A DNA stretch of 64,000 nucleotides from Ktedonobacter robiniae. GTDB taxonomy: Bacteria; Chloroflexota; Ktedonobacteria; Ktedonobacterales; Ktedonobacteraceae. The position numbers and the translations under genes were made by a program. Below are positions 48,068 to 56,089 of this stretch, one piece after another. The stretch's first letter is position 1. Each line of letters opens with the position of its first letter. The stretch is from NCBI RefSeq assembly GCF_016587375.1, contig NZ_BNJG01000001.1:3044001-3108000 (forward strand). Reading direction: 5' to 3'. A model generated the notes under the pieces. It was given only the letters and a program-made list of their open reading frames with translations. It was not told the DNA's origin and searched no databases.

Positions 48068-48128
48068 TCTGTTGTGCTTCGAGGCATATGTATCAATGCC
48101 TGTCAATGAAGACAAAAGAGCGTGTGGG

Positions 48129-48222
48129 GTCCATGTTGGTATGGACTGCTAGTGCGGCGATCTCTCCAACGGCTGGGTATCAACCTGTGGGCGAAGAGTC
48201 CATGCCAGCATGGACTCTACAA
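48129..48222. repeat. dispersed GTCCATGC-type inverted repeat, copy 1
   Basis: GTCCATGTTGGTATGGACT (48129-48147) and AGTCCATGCCAGCATGGAC (48197-48215) are complementary except at two positions. The right half plus CTCTACAA is shared, with one change, with 63778-63804. It lies between the nitrilase-like and SDR genes. Confidence 0.6.
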
Positions 48223-48250
48223 TTAATTGGCACCATATGAAAGGAAGCAT

Positions 48251-49012
48251 ATGCGTCTGGCTGACAAGGTTGCGATCATTACGGGAGCGGCGAGTGGCAT
48301 GGGCAGGCTGGCGGCTGAGATTTTTGCCAGGGAAGGGGCAAGCGTCGCCCTGGTTGATATTGATGATAGGGGCGAGCAGGCGGCGGCTGAGATTCGCCAG
48401 GCTGGGGGAAAAGCCCTCTTCTGCCGTGCCGATGTCTCGAGCGAAGAGGCGGTGAAAGGCATGGTGGCTCAGGTAATAGAGGCGTTTGGGTATATCGATG
48501 TGCTCTATAATAATGCGGGGGTGATGCCGCCAGAGGATGAGGGTTTGGAGCAGATCACCGATGCCCTGTGGCAGAAGGTCATGGATGTCAATCTCAAGAG
48601 TGCCTATCTCTGCTCCCGCTACGCAATTCCACATATGCTTGAGCAGGGCAAGGGTTCGATCATCAATATTGCCTCGCTGGTCGTTTTTCTGGGGTGTACG
48701 GTCCCCCAGGATGCTTATACTATCTCTAAAGGTGGCCTGCTGGGCCTGACCAAGTCGCTGGCAGTGCAGTATGGTCGCCAGGGCATTCGCTGTAACGCTA
48801 TCTGTCCCGGCCCGATAGAGACCGAGTTGCTTCGTCATCTCTGGACCAGCGAGGAGGCGCGCAATACGCGGCTCAATCGTATCCCTATGGGGCGTTTTGG
48901 TGATCCAAAGGATATTGTCTATATGGCCTTGTACCTGGCCTCTGATGAATCTGCCTGGACGACCGGGGCCTGGTTGATGGTGGATGGAGGGATCTCCTCA
49001 AACTATTTTTAG
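48251..49012 (+). CDS. short-chain dehydrogenase/reductase
   Basis: 253 residues from ATG 48251, with AAAGGAAG upstream. The classical SDR pattern is complete: cofactor motif TGAASGMG, NNAG, catalytic Ser in NIASLVV, and YTISK with the catalytic Tyr and Lys. The Asp at the end of the second strand (ALVDIDD) favours NAD(H). The ending AWTTGAWLMVDGG is typical. The substrate is unknown; such enzymes oxidise or reduce alcohols, sugars or ketones. Confidence 0.88.
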   Translation: MRLADKVAIITGAASGMGRLAAEIFAREGASVALVDIDDRGEQAAAEIRQAGGKALFCRADVSSEEAVKGMVAQVIEAFGYIDVLYNNAGVMPPEDEGLEQITDALWQKVMDVNLKSAYLCSRYAIPHMLEQGKGSIINIASLVVFLGCTVPQDAYTISKGGLLGLTKSLAVQYGRQGIRCNAICPGPIETELLRHLWTSEEARNTRLNRIPMGRFGDPKDIVYMALYLASDESAWTTGAWLMVDGGISSNYF

Positions 49013-49098
49013 TCTGACTGACGCTGGGCGTAGGAGTGTTTCTCTCGCAAGGTATAACGAAAAGGTGGTAGGAGTGTTGCATCACCCCTCAATGATGA

Positions 49099-51252
49099 GT
49101 GTGGAGCGTGTCTGGCTCAATGGGTAGGATTGGTATGGGACAGCATAAAAACGAGCGAATACTGAATAAAAGAATGCGCCTGGCCTTCTATACTGGCGGC
49201 ACAATAGGGTGGAGTGTGGTGCTAAGCATCCTGCTCTACCTGTGTATTGTGCTGCTACTTGGATTGCTTGTGTATCGAGAGATGGCGACCAGCGATGTGT
49301 GGACGGGCCTTTTACTCTTCCTGGTGAGCCTCCTTTCGGCCCTGGCGCTGGCACGCTCACTGGTTACCCTAAGGCAGAATCAGACCTTCTGGCGTTCCCA
49401 TAAGCAGCAACAAAATGAAATTAATCTGTTGCGCATGCTGGTGAATCCTCTGGTAGATGTGTTAGACAGGGCGCGTCTGTATGAAGAGGCGGCACGCCAG
49501 ATCTCGACTATTTTAGGGTATGATGCTGTCGTGCTACTGACACTGGAGGAACCAGGGGAAGGCGCATCTTCTGCACAATCGCTACTTGTTCATGCTGTCT
49601 CCTCTACCTCAACCCTACTTAGCTGGCGTTCGCGCGAGCCAAATAAGCTTACTTCCATTTGTCAGGCAGGCGAGGAAACAACGATTAACTGGCATATACA
49701 AGGGGTGGCTCAATTTGATACCTGGATGCACGAGCAACACGTCTCGCTGATCACCTTTTTCCCCCTGCTCTATCATGGCAAGAAGCTAGGGGCGCTTGGG
49801 GTTGCGCGCTGCTCGGGTAGCGCTTTGAGCATGAGTGAAGCCTCGCTTTTGCGCCTCTATGCTGAGCAGTTGGCAACCTTTCTAGAATATGCCCGCTTGT
49901 ATGAGGAAGCACATGAGCGACAGGTCTTCGCCCAGGCTCTGGCAAATATCGCGACACGGTTGAACGCGGCCGCCATCGAGCTGGGAGAAATGAACCAGTT
50001 GATTTGTGATGAAGGCGGGCATGCCCTCGACGCTGACTACACGATCTTTTATTTGCCTGATGAGAAGCGTGAGAAACTTGTGCCTTTAACCTGTTGGGAT
50101 AAAGAGCAGGAGAGAGTGGCTCCCTCCACTACCTGGCCCGAGCTGAGTGTGCATGAGCCAGATGGGCAGACCTTTTTTGATCTCCAAGCCCGGTTAGTGC
50201 ACCTGGAGAGAGCCGATGCCGTCTCCGTTTGTAAACTATCGCCTACTCGTTCGGATGTCAGCCCCCCAGACAAGGCGGCTTGCGGTAGTGCGCAGAAAGG
50301 GGTATTGCGCAATGCACTCTGGCAATGCGGCGTGAACTCCGCCATCCTGGTGCCGATGATGGCAGAGGGGGAGCCGATTGGTTTGCTGGTCTTCGCTCGA
50401 AGGCAGTCGGCTGGGCGTCAGCGACGCGCTTTCTCCGTCTTTGATTTGCCACACGCCCAGGATTTTAGTGAGCAGGCCGCGGTGGCCTTCACTAATGCCC
50501 GCCTGTATGAGCGCTTGCGTAATGCACATCGGCGTCTGCAAGAACTGGACCAGATGAAGGACCAGTTTATGATGACAGCTTCTCACGAACTACGTACTCC
50601 CTTGACCGCCGTTCAGGGCTATATTGAGCTTATTGTGCAATATGGTGATGTGCTGCCTCCTGAGGAGCGTGCGGATTTCCTGGAGAAGGCGCGTCGTGGA
50701 TGCGATGAACTGACTATGCTTTTATCGAACGTCATGGATGCGAGCCGCCTGGAACGGGATGTAATTATTCGACCAGCCTTGCTCAAGCGCGTCTCTGTCT
50801 CTGAGGCTTTTGAGAGCGTAATCCTGATGATTGAACCGAATCTCACCAGGGAGAAGCGGGAATTGCATGTACAGGTGGCCGATGATCTCTCGGTGCAGGC
50901 TGATCCAATGCGCTTGCGCCAGGTCTTGCTCAACGTGTGCGTCAATGCATTAAAATATTCGGAACCAGGGACACCACTTTACCTTTCTGCCTCGGCCTAT
51001 CAGGCGTCAGGGGCTGTGGTGCGTATCGATGTGACTGATAGAGGGAAGGGGATCGCGCCAGAGGATCAGGAGCTTGTCTTTCAGCGTTTCTACCGTTTAG
51101 AGGGGGATGTGAATAGTCCAGTGCGGGGATCGGGGCTGGGCTTATATATCTCCAGGCGGTTGATAGAAGCCATGGGCGGGAAAATCTGGATTACGAGCAG
51201 CGGGATCCCAGGAGAAGGGTCGACATTTACGGTCCAGCTACCCATGGCCTAA
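49099..51252 (+). CDS. GAF-domain sensor histidine kinase
   Basis: 717 residues from GTG 49099; ATG 49120 and 49135 are equally possible. Two membrane helices lie at about residues 32-80, leaving almost no external loop. Two GAF domains follow (about 115-270 and 285-440). The HisKA box is SHELRTPLTAVQGYIE with phospho-acceptor H496. The ATPase domain has N-box LNVCVNALKYS, G1 DRGKGI and G2 GSGLGLYISRRL. It senses an internal ligand or redox signal through GAF. No response regulator lies next to it, so it is an orphan kinase here. Confidence 0.9.
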   Translation: MWSVSGSMGRIGMGQHKNERILNKRMRLAFYTGGTIGWSVVLSILLYLCIVLLLGLLVYREMATSDVWTGLLLFLVSLLSALALARSLVTLRQNQTFWRSHKQQQNEINLLRMLVNPLVDVLDRARLYEEAARQISTILGYDAVVLLTLEEPGEGASSAQSLLVHAVSSTSTLLSWRSREPNKLTSICQAGEETTINWHIQGVAQFDTWMHEQHVSLITFFPLLYHGKKLGALGVARCSGSALSMSEASLLRLYAEQLATFLEYARLYEEAHERQVFAQALANIATRLNAAAIELGEMNQLICDEGGHALDADYTIFYLPDEKREKLVPLTCWDKEQERVAPSTTWPELSVHEPDGQTFFDLQARLVHLERADAVSVCKLSPTRSDVSPPDKAACGSAQKGVLRNALWQCGVNSAILVPMMAEGEPIGLLVFARRQSAGRQRRAFSVFDLPHAQDFSEQAAVAFTNARLYERLRNAHRRLQELDQMKDQFMMTASHELRTPLTAVQGYIELIVQYGDVLPPEERADFLEKARRGCDELTMLLSNVMDASRLERDVIIRPALLKRVSVSEAFESVILMIEPNLTREKRELHVQVADDLSVQADPMRLRQVLLNVCVNALKYSEPGTPLYLSASAYQASGAVVRIDVTDRGKGIAPEDQELVFQRFYRLEGDVNSPVRGSGLGLYISRRLIEAMGGKIWITSSGIPGEGSTFTVQLPMA

Positions 51253-51298
51253 AAACGAGAGCTGTGGGATAGGATGCAGGCTCAGCAGGAGCGCTTCC

Positions 51299-51469
51299 TT
51301 ATTTCGTGGTTCCCTCTTGCTTGCTTGCGGCCTCGGCCTGTTTCTTGACCAGGGGCGGGACGTGTTCCTCACAGAAGAGGAAGCGGCGACCTCCTGAGAG
51401 GAGCTGGGCATAGGCGGCAGGCTCGCCACAGGTATCGCAGCGACCCACGTGTGTTTTAACGGCTTTCAT
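51299..51469 (-). CDS. 56-residue zinc-binding small protein
   Basis: Reads MKAVKTHVGRCDTCGEPAAY at the N-terminus, with CDTC and later FCEEHVPP, giving a C-x2-C...C-x2-H zinc site. The end is Lys/Glu-rich. The ATG at 51469 has GAGGAGGT 10 bases upstream, strong evidence that it is real. The stop is at 51299. It is convergent with the histidine-kinase gene. The family is not named with certainty. Confidence 0.7.
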   Translation of the reverse strand: MKAVKTHVGRCDTCGEPAAYAQLLSGGRRFLFCEEHVPPLVKKQAEAASKQEGTTK

Positions 51470-51842
51470 AAAATGGAAGACCTCCTCGCGGCATTGGTAT
51501 ATTGTAGAGAACAGAAGCGTTTATGTCTTCTGGGAAGTATGCTTCTCAATCCGCTCCCTATCATATCACAAATTCGCGTCTGCGGCGCTCACAAGTAAGG
51601 GGTATGGAAATGGGAGGTGCGCATCCGCGCACCTCCCATTTCCATACCCCTTACCCCATTTGAACATACCCCTTTTCTTACATAAGACATAGAGAAGAAA
51701 GGGCTTTGGGGGCGCGTTTTCGTGCTAAGACATAGTAGAAGAAGTCAGGTGAGAAGGCTTCTTAAGCCGCTTTTGCTTGTAAAGGCATTTTTGCAAGAAG
51801 GCAAACAGGAAACAAAGGGCGATGGAAGTGGGGATAGGTATA
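51470..51842. other. intergenic region with module-type variable hairpin (copy D)
   Basis: The module ATTCGCGTCTGCGGCGCTCA is followed by a perfect 28-bp hairpin (51595-51622 and 51627-51654, loop ATCC). No gene is supported in the rest of this stretch. Confidence 0.6.
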
Positions 51843-52079
51843 CTATAGATAGTGGTGAGCAGTGATGAATGGGGTGCCAGCCTGATCTGTTGAGCTATGG
51901 CCCGCACACTGTTGAAAGCGTTGCTCCAGGGATAGAGAGTTGAGCCAGGCTCCTCTTACACTCTGTTGAGCCGCCTGTACATGTGCGTTGTCTTGCTCCA
52001 GACAAATTTTACATTCATCATCGCCACCACTCCAGATTTTATCCTTCCAAACGTCTGGCTCCGTGAGACAGAGCGACAT
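51843..52079 (-). CDS. possible small protein of unknown function
   Basis: 78 residues from ATG 52079 with AAGGGA upstream: MSLCLTEPDVWKDKIWSGG, then CKIC. Cys and Trp are present, and there is no membrane segment. The evidence is moderate: a plausible start site and an otherwise empty region. A strong stem directly upstream would lie in its leader. It may equally be a chance ORF. Confidence 0.35.
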   Translation of the reverse strand: MSLCLTEPDVWKDKIWSGGDDECKICLEQDNAHVQAAQQSVRGAWLNSLSLEQRFQQCAGHSSTDQAGTPFITAHHYL

Positions 52080-52099
52080 GGTTTCCCTTTGTGACCCAG

Positions 52100-52139
52100 G
52101 GAGAGGCGACTGAAATTTCGGTCGCCTCTCCATTTTTTT
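52100..52139 (+). terminator. plus-strand intrinsic terminator without an upstream gene
   Basis: An 11-bp perfect stem (GGAGAGGCGAC / GTCGCCTCTCC) with a 10-base loop is followed by ATTTTTTT. No plus-strand gene precedes it for about 850 bases. It may end an unannotated small RNA or insulate the minus-strand genes. Confidence 0.6.
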
Positions 52140-52175
52140 GCTTGCTCCTGGTACATATACTAGCAAAGTGCGGCG

Positions 52176-52234
52176 ATAGTTGAAATGGTGGAGGCTGGCA
52201 ACCTGCGGCCGCCAGCCTCCACCATTTCAACTAT
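52176..52234. terminator. long hairpin at the end of the CHAT-Clp gene
   Basis: Perfect 24-bp arms (52176-52199 and 52211-52234) with an 11-base loop. The right arm includes the stop codon of the minus-strand gene. It has no U-tract, so its role as a terminator or 3' stabiliser is inferred. Confidence 0.6.
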
Positions 52235-55200
52235 GATGTCAGTTCTGCGTCCGCCTCGATTTCGCTGGCGTCGGGTTCGGCAAGGTGTGAGGATGGCTCG
52301 CGCATCTCTATGTCGAGCTTATCATCGATGGCTTTAACGTGAACCTCGCAGTTCTGGGGAAGGTTCGCCAGCAGGATGCGCAAGCTGAGCGGAACAGTAA
52401 GCAGCTTTTCAATCACGCGGCGCAGGGGGCGCGCTCCCTGGGTCTGGCTGAAGCCCTCCTTGCAGAGGAGATCGATGGCGCTCTCGTCCGCGTGCAGGAT
52501 CAGCCCCTGCTCAAGCAGGCGTGCGGCCAGTTCGTTCATTTGCAGCCCTGTGATGGCGCGAGCCTGGCTCTTATCCAGCGGATGGAAGATGACCACGTCA
52601 TCGATGCGGTTGAGAAACTCGGGACGGAAAGTTTGACGTAGCCGTTCCATAAGCTGTTCGCGTTGCATCTGCTCGTTATTTTCGCGTGAGTGCGCGCGGA
52701 AGCCACTGGGCATAGAGCGTCCCAGCATATCCGTTCCGACGTTAGAAGTCATGATCCAGATGGCGTGCTGGGCGTCGACGGTATGGCCCTGGGCGTCCGT
52801 CAGGCGTCCCGCGTCAAAGACCTGGAGGAACAGATCAAAGACCTCGGGATGGGCCTTCTCTACCTCGTCAAGTAGGACAACACAATGGGGGCGACGGCGT
52901 AGCTTGCCGGTTAGTTGCCCCTCCTGGTCGTAGCCGACATATCCTGGAGGAGCCCCAATCATGCGCGAGACCGCGTGTTTCTCCATATACTCCGACATAT
53001 CGACGCGAATCAGGTGATCATCGGAGCCAAAGACCTCGGCGGCCAGGGCGCGTGCCAACTCTGTCTTGCCGACGCCGGTGGGACCCAGGAAGAGGAAGAC
53101 GCCAGCCGGGCGATGGCGTGGCTTCAGGCCAGCACGTGCGACCTGGATGGCCTGTGTCACGCGATTCACTGCCTCATCCTGGCCAATGACGCGCTCTTTG
53201 AGGCGCGTATCCAGGCTCAGTAAGCGGTCGCGTTCCTCGCGTCCAGGGGCCTGCACAGGGATACCGGTGCGATAAGAGATAACCTCCGCAATCATGGGTG
53301 CGGTAATAACAGGCATGGCTTGAAAGTCGCCGCCATTATCTTCGAGATCATCGACTTCGTCTTGCTGCTTTTGCTCCATCCAGAAGATGCGGGCCTGTGA
53401 GCAGGCCTCGTCGAGCACGCTACAGGCTTTATCTGGCAGGCGCAGATTGGGCAGATACTGGACCGAGAGGTGCACCGCGGCCTGGAGAGCCTCATCGGTA
53501 ATGCTCGTATGATGATGCTCCTCGTAGAGGGAGCGCATACCTTGGAGGATAGTGAGCGCATCTTCTGGCGATGGCTCCTCGACCAGGATGGGGCGCAGGC
53601 GGCGCTCCATCGCGGCATCCTTCTCAATCATGCGATACTCTTGAGGCGTGGTGGCGCCAATACAGCGCAAGCGTCCACCTGCCAGGGCTGGCTTGAGGAT
53701 GCCTGCGGCATCGATACTGCCGTCGGCGGCGCGCCCGGTGCCGATCAGCATATGCATCTCGTCGATAAACAGGATGATATTCCCGCTCGTCTCCGCCTCT
53801 TCCAGTACCTTTAGCAGCCGCTCTTCAAACTCGCCGCGATACTTGGTGCCAGCGACCAGGGAACTAGCTGAGAGTTCGATGAGTCGTTTCCCGCGTAGCT
53901 CGGCGGGAACATGGCCTTCGACAATGCGTTGGGCCAGCCCATACACGATGGTTGTTTTGCCAACGCCGGAATCGCCGATGAGGATGGGATTATTGCGATC
54001 CTTGAGCATCAGCGTCTGCATGAGCAGGCGAATTTCTTTATCACGCCCAATGAGTGGCGTCAACTGATCGCTGGATGCCTGCTTCGTCAAGTCGCGTCCC
54101 AGGCGCTCAAGCACGGAGTTGCCGCCCTTGGCGCCTCCATCCGCTCCCAGTACGCCGGGAATTTCCTCTGGCACGGCCTCGGGATTGGCGCCCGCCGAGG
54201 GAACAAGTTCCAGCAGGGCATGGGCATCGCTCTGGACAATCAACTCAACTAGCTGTGTAGGATTGATGCCCAGTTTGGTGAGTAGCTCATGCGTCACACC
54301 GTCGCCCTCGCCTAGAACGGCCTGCGCAATGGCACGCTCATCGACCAGGGACGAGCCAGCCGTGACCGCGTTGCGCTCGGCTGTTTGCAAGATCTCTTTA
54401 CACCGGCGGGTAGGCAGGATGGGGGTATCGATGCTCGCCTTGCCTGAACCCAGAGCCAGGCGGATGACATCGCGTACCTGTTTGGGTGAGAAGTTGAGCG
54501 TGCGCAAGGCATCCTGCGTACAGCCACCATCGAGCTTGGTCAGGGCGATAAAGAGATGGGGGGTACCCAGGTAGTCTTTATGCATACGCCGAGCCTCGCT
54601 CAAGGCAATTTCGAGAACGGCACGCAGGAAGCGGCGATCCGGCGTGCTAGCAGACGGAAGGATTGGCGACATAATCTGACTATCATCCAATGCGTCGAAT
54701 TGTGGTTCCAGCGGTCTATCCTTTGTCGCGAGCGAAGTCGTGACCAGGCGTTGTGTGGGATCACCATATAGGAGGAAGGAGGCCCAGGTCGTATCGTTGC
54801 TATATTGCTGGGAGATGGCCTGGCGTGTGCGACGCAGGGCCTCACCCAGGGTCACGCCATCAGCAATATCCTGATAGAGTAGTGCCATAAAGTCGCGTGC
54901 ACGCAAGGGGTTTACCGGCCAACGCATAGCAATAACGGCACCGGCACCCGATGACAAAAAGCGATTGGCCAGGCGCTCGGTATGCTCATCGCGTTCTTGC
55001 TGGTTGAGAGCATTGGTGCCGATGCGTGTCTGGCGCTCGTCCTCGTAATAGCTCAGAAAGATCAGGGGGCGCTTTGAGAGGGAGAGCGAAAGGTGTTCAA
55101 TCGTATCGGCATCCAGGCGTGAATTGCCCGCCAGGGCCAGGACTGGTTCGTGACCACTCATCAACGGTAGGGCGCCTGCGTAGTGGATGATCAGGGGATT

Positions 55201-55857
55201 CTCTGTCGCGGCGCGCATACGCAGTTCCAATTGATTGGCCTGCTGGCGGTAGAGAATACTGCGCGAGACCGTCTCGGGAAGTGTGGTGCAGAGGGTCGCG
55301 ACCTCCTCTTCCGCGCCACTAAATTCGCCCGTAGGATTGACCAGAAAGAGCACAGAGGCTTGCTGGCTCTCGCGTTTCCCCTGTTTGCGTGCCTGGCGTT
55401 CTACATATGCACCAGGTTGAGCAAGATCACGTTCCTGATACGTATGGGAGGTACGCCCAATGCTTAGAGATTGGCAGAGATAGCGTCCTGGCTTCTGACT
55501 CTGGTCAAAAAGTAATTCCCAGGGAATGTCCGGGGTATTGGTTTTGAGAAGCAACGGAGTCGTTAGATTGCGGAGCGCTTCTTGTAAAGATGGCGGGAGA
55601 AGCGAATCGAAGAGGAAGCGACCAAGAACGAGTTGCACATCATGGAGTGTATTGGAGGAGCGTTTCCCCTCAGCCAGACCTGACGTCTGCGCAGACTGTG
55701 CGACGGCTTGCAGCATACGGCGAAGTCGTTCACGTGTCTCCAGACTCAGATCGACGCTGATCTCCTGTCCCATGGACGCCTGGCCATCGGGAAGATCAAG
55801 ACGAAAGCGGTAATGTGTGTCAGATCGAATAATTGTTAGGATCGCTGGCTGTTCCAT
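52231..55857 (-). CDS. degenerate CHAT domain fused to a ClpA/B-type AAA+ unfoldase
   Basis: 1208 residues. Residues about 80-375 follow the CHAT (caspase-like) pattern: TTPLLLKTNTPDIPWELLF, LIIHYAGALP near 224, IFLSYYEDE near 270, LANRFLSSGAGAVIAMRWPV and TTWASFLLYGDP. The catalytic His of HxxGHG is replaced (HYAGAL), and the Cys position is Tyr (LSYY), so it is a pseudoprotease. Residues about 400-545 form a Clp N-domain pair. Two AAA+ modules follow, with Walker A GDSGVGKT near 635 and GPTGVGKT near 929, Walker B FIDEMH and LLDEVEKAHP, and a C-terminal D2-small domain. I infer a disaggregase or unfoldase whose CHAT-like part picks substrates or senses a signal. Confidence 0.88.
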   Translation of the reverse strand: MEQPAILTIIRSDTHYRFRLDLPDGQASMGQEISVDLSLETRERLRRMLQAVAQSAQTSGLAEGKRSSNTLHDVQLVLGRFLFDSLLPPSLQEALRNLTTPLLLKTNTPDIPWELLFDQSQKPGRYLCQSLSIGRTSHTYQERDLAQPGAYVERQARKQGKRESQQASVLFLVNPTGEFSGAEEEVATLCTTLPETVSRSILYRQQANQLELRMRAATENPLIIHYAGALPLMSGHEPVLALAGNSRLDADTIEHLSLSLSKRPLIFLSYYEDERQTRIGTNALNQQERDEHTERLANRFLSSGAGAVIAMRWPVNPLRARDFMALLYQDIADGVTLGEALRRTRQAISQQYSNDTTWASFLLYGDPTQRLVTTSLATKDRPLEPQFDALDDSQIMSPILPSASTPDRRFLRAVLEIALSEARRMHKDYLGTPHLFIALTKLDGGCTQDALRTLNFSPKQVRDVIRLALGSGKASIDTPILPTRRCKEILQTAERNAVTAGSSLVDERAIAQAVLGEGDGVTHELLTKLGINPTQLVELIVQSDAHALLELVPSAGANPEAVPEEIPGVLGADGGAKGGNSVLERLGRDLTKQASSDQLTPLIGRDKEIRLLMQTLMLKDRNNPILIGDSGVGKTTIVYGLAQRIVEGHVPAELRGKRLIELSASSLVAGTKYRGEFEERLLKVLEEAETSGNIILFIDEMHMLIGTGRAADGSIDAAGILKPALAGGRLRCIGATTPQEYRMIEKDAAMERRLRPILVEEPSPEDALTILQGMRSLYEEHHHTSITDEALQAAVHLSVQYLPNLRLPDKACSVLDEACSQARIFWMEQKQQDEVDDLEDNGGDFQAMPVITAPMIAEVISYRTGIPVQAPGREERDRLLSLDTRLKERVIGQDEAVNRVTQAIQVARAGLKPRHRPAGVFLFLGPTGVGKTELARALAAEVFGSDDHLIRVDMSEYMEKHAVSRMIGAPPGYVGYDQEGQLTGKLRRRPHCVVLLDEVEKAHPEVFDLFLQVFDAGRLTDAQGHTVDAQHAIWIMTSNVGTDMLGRSMPSGFRAHSRENNEQMQREQLMERLRQTFRPEFLNRIDDVVIFHPLDKSQARAITGLQMNELAARLLEQGLILHADESAIDLLCKEGFSQTQGARPLRRVIEKLLTVPLSLRILLANLPQNCEVHVKAIDDKLDIEMREPSSHLAEPDASEIEADAELTS

Positions 55858-55955
55858 AGATACTTCTCTTCCACAAGCTTCCCGTAAAACATTTTAAACG
55901 TTGAGTGGCTACAAAACAGGAAAAGTATTTCAGGGTGTTCCATCGCACCAAGCTC

Positions 55956-55983
55956 ATGCTATTTGTACAGTATAAGATAGCAT
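55956..55983 (-). promoter_or_regulatory. inverted repeat around a candidate -10 upstream of the CHAT-Clp gene
   Basis: ATGCTAT and ATAGCAT (7 bp each) flank the minus-strand TATACT, about 100 bases before the start codon. The arrangement would suit an operator overlapping the promoter; this is inferred. Confidence 0.35.
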
Positions 55984-56034
55984 ATTCATTCCAGAGAGGC
56001 AATAGCAAAAAAGCCCCGTCAAAATGTTCCAAAA

Positions 56035-56085
56035 GAATGTGATGTGCTGGGGGCAGGCTTCGCCTCTTGCCAGCACACCACATTC
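56035..56085. terminator. hairpin after the DUF4012 gene
   Basis: 16-bp arms with one mismatch (GAATGTGATGTGCTGG against CCAGCACACCACATTC) and an imperfect inner stem. It begins 5 bases beyond the minus-strand stop. Confidence 0.6.
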
Positions 56086-56089
56086 CCTT

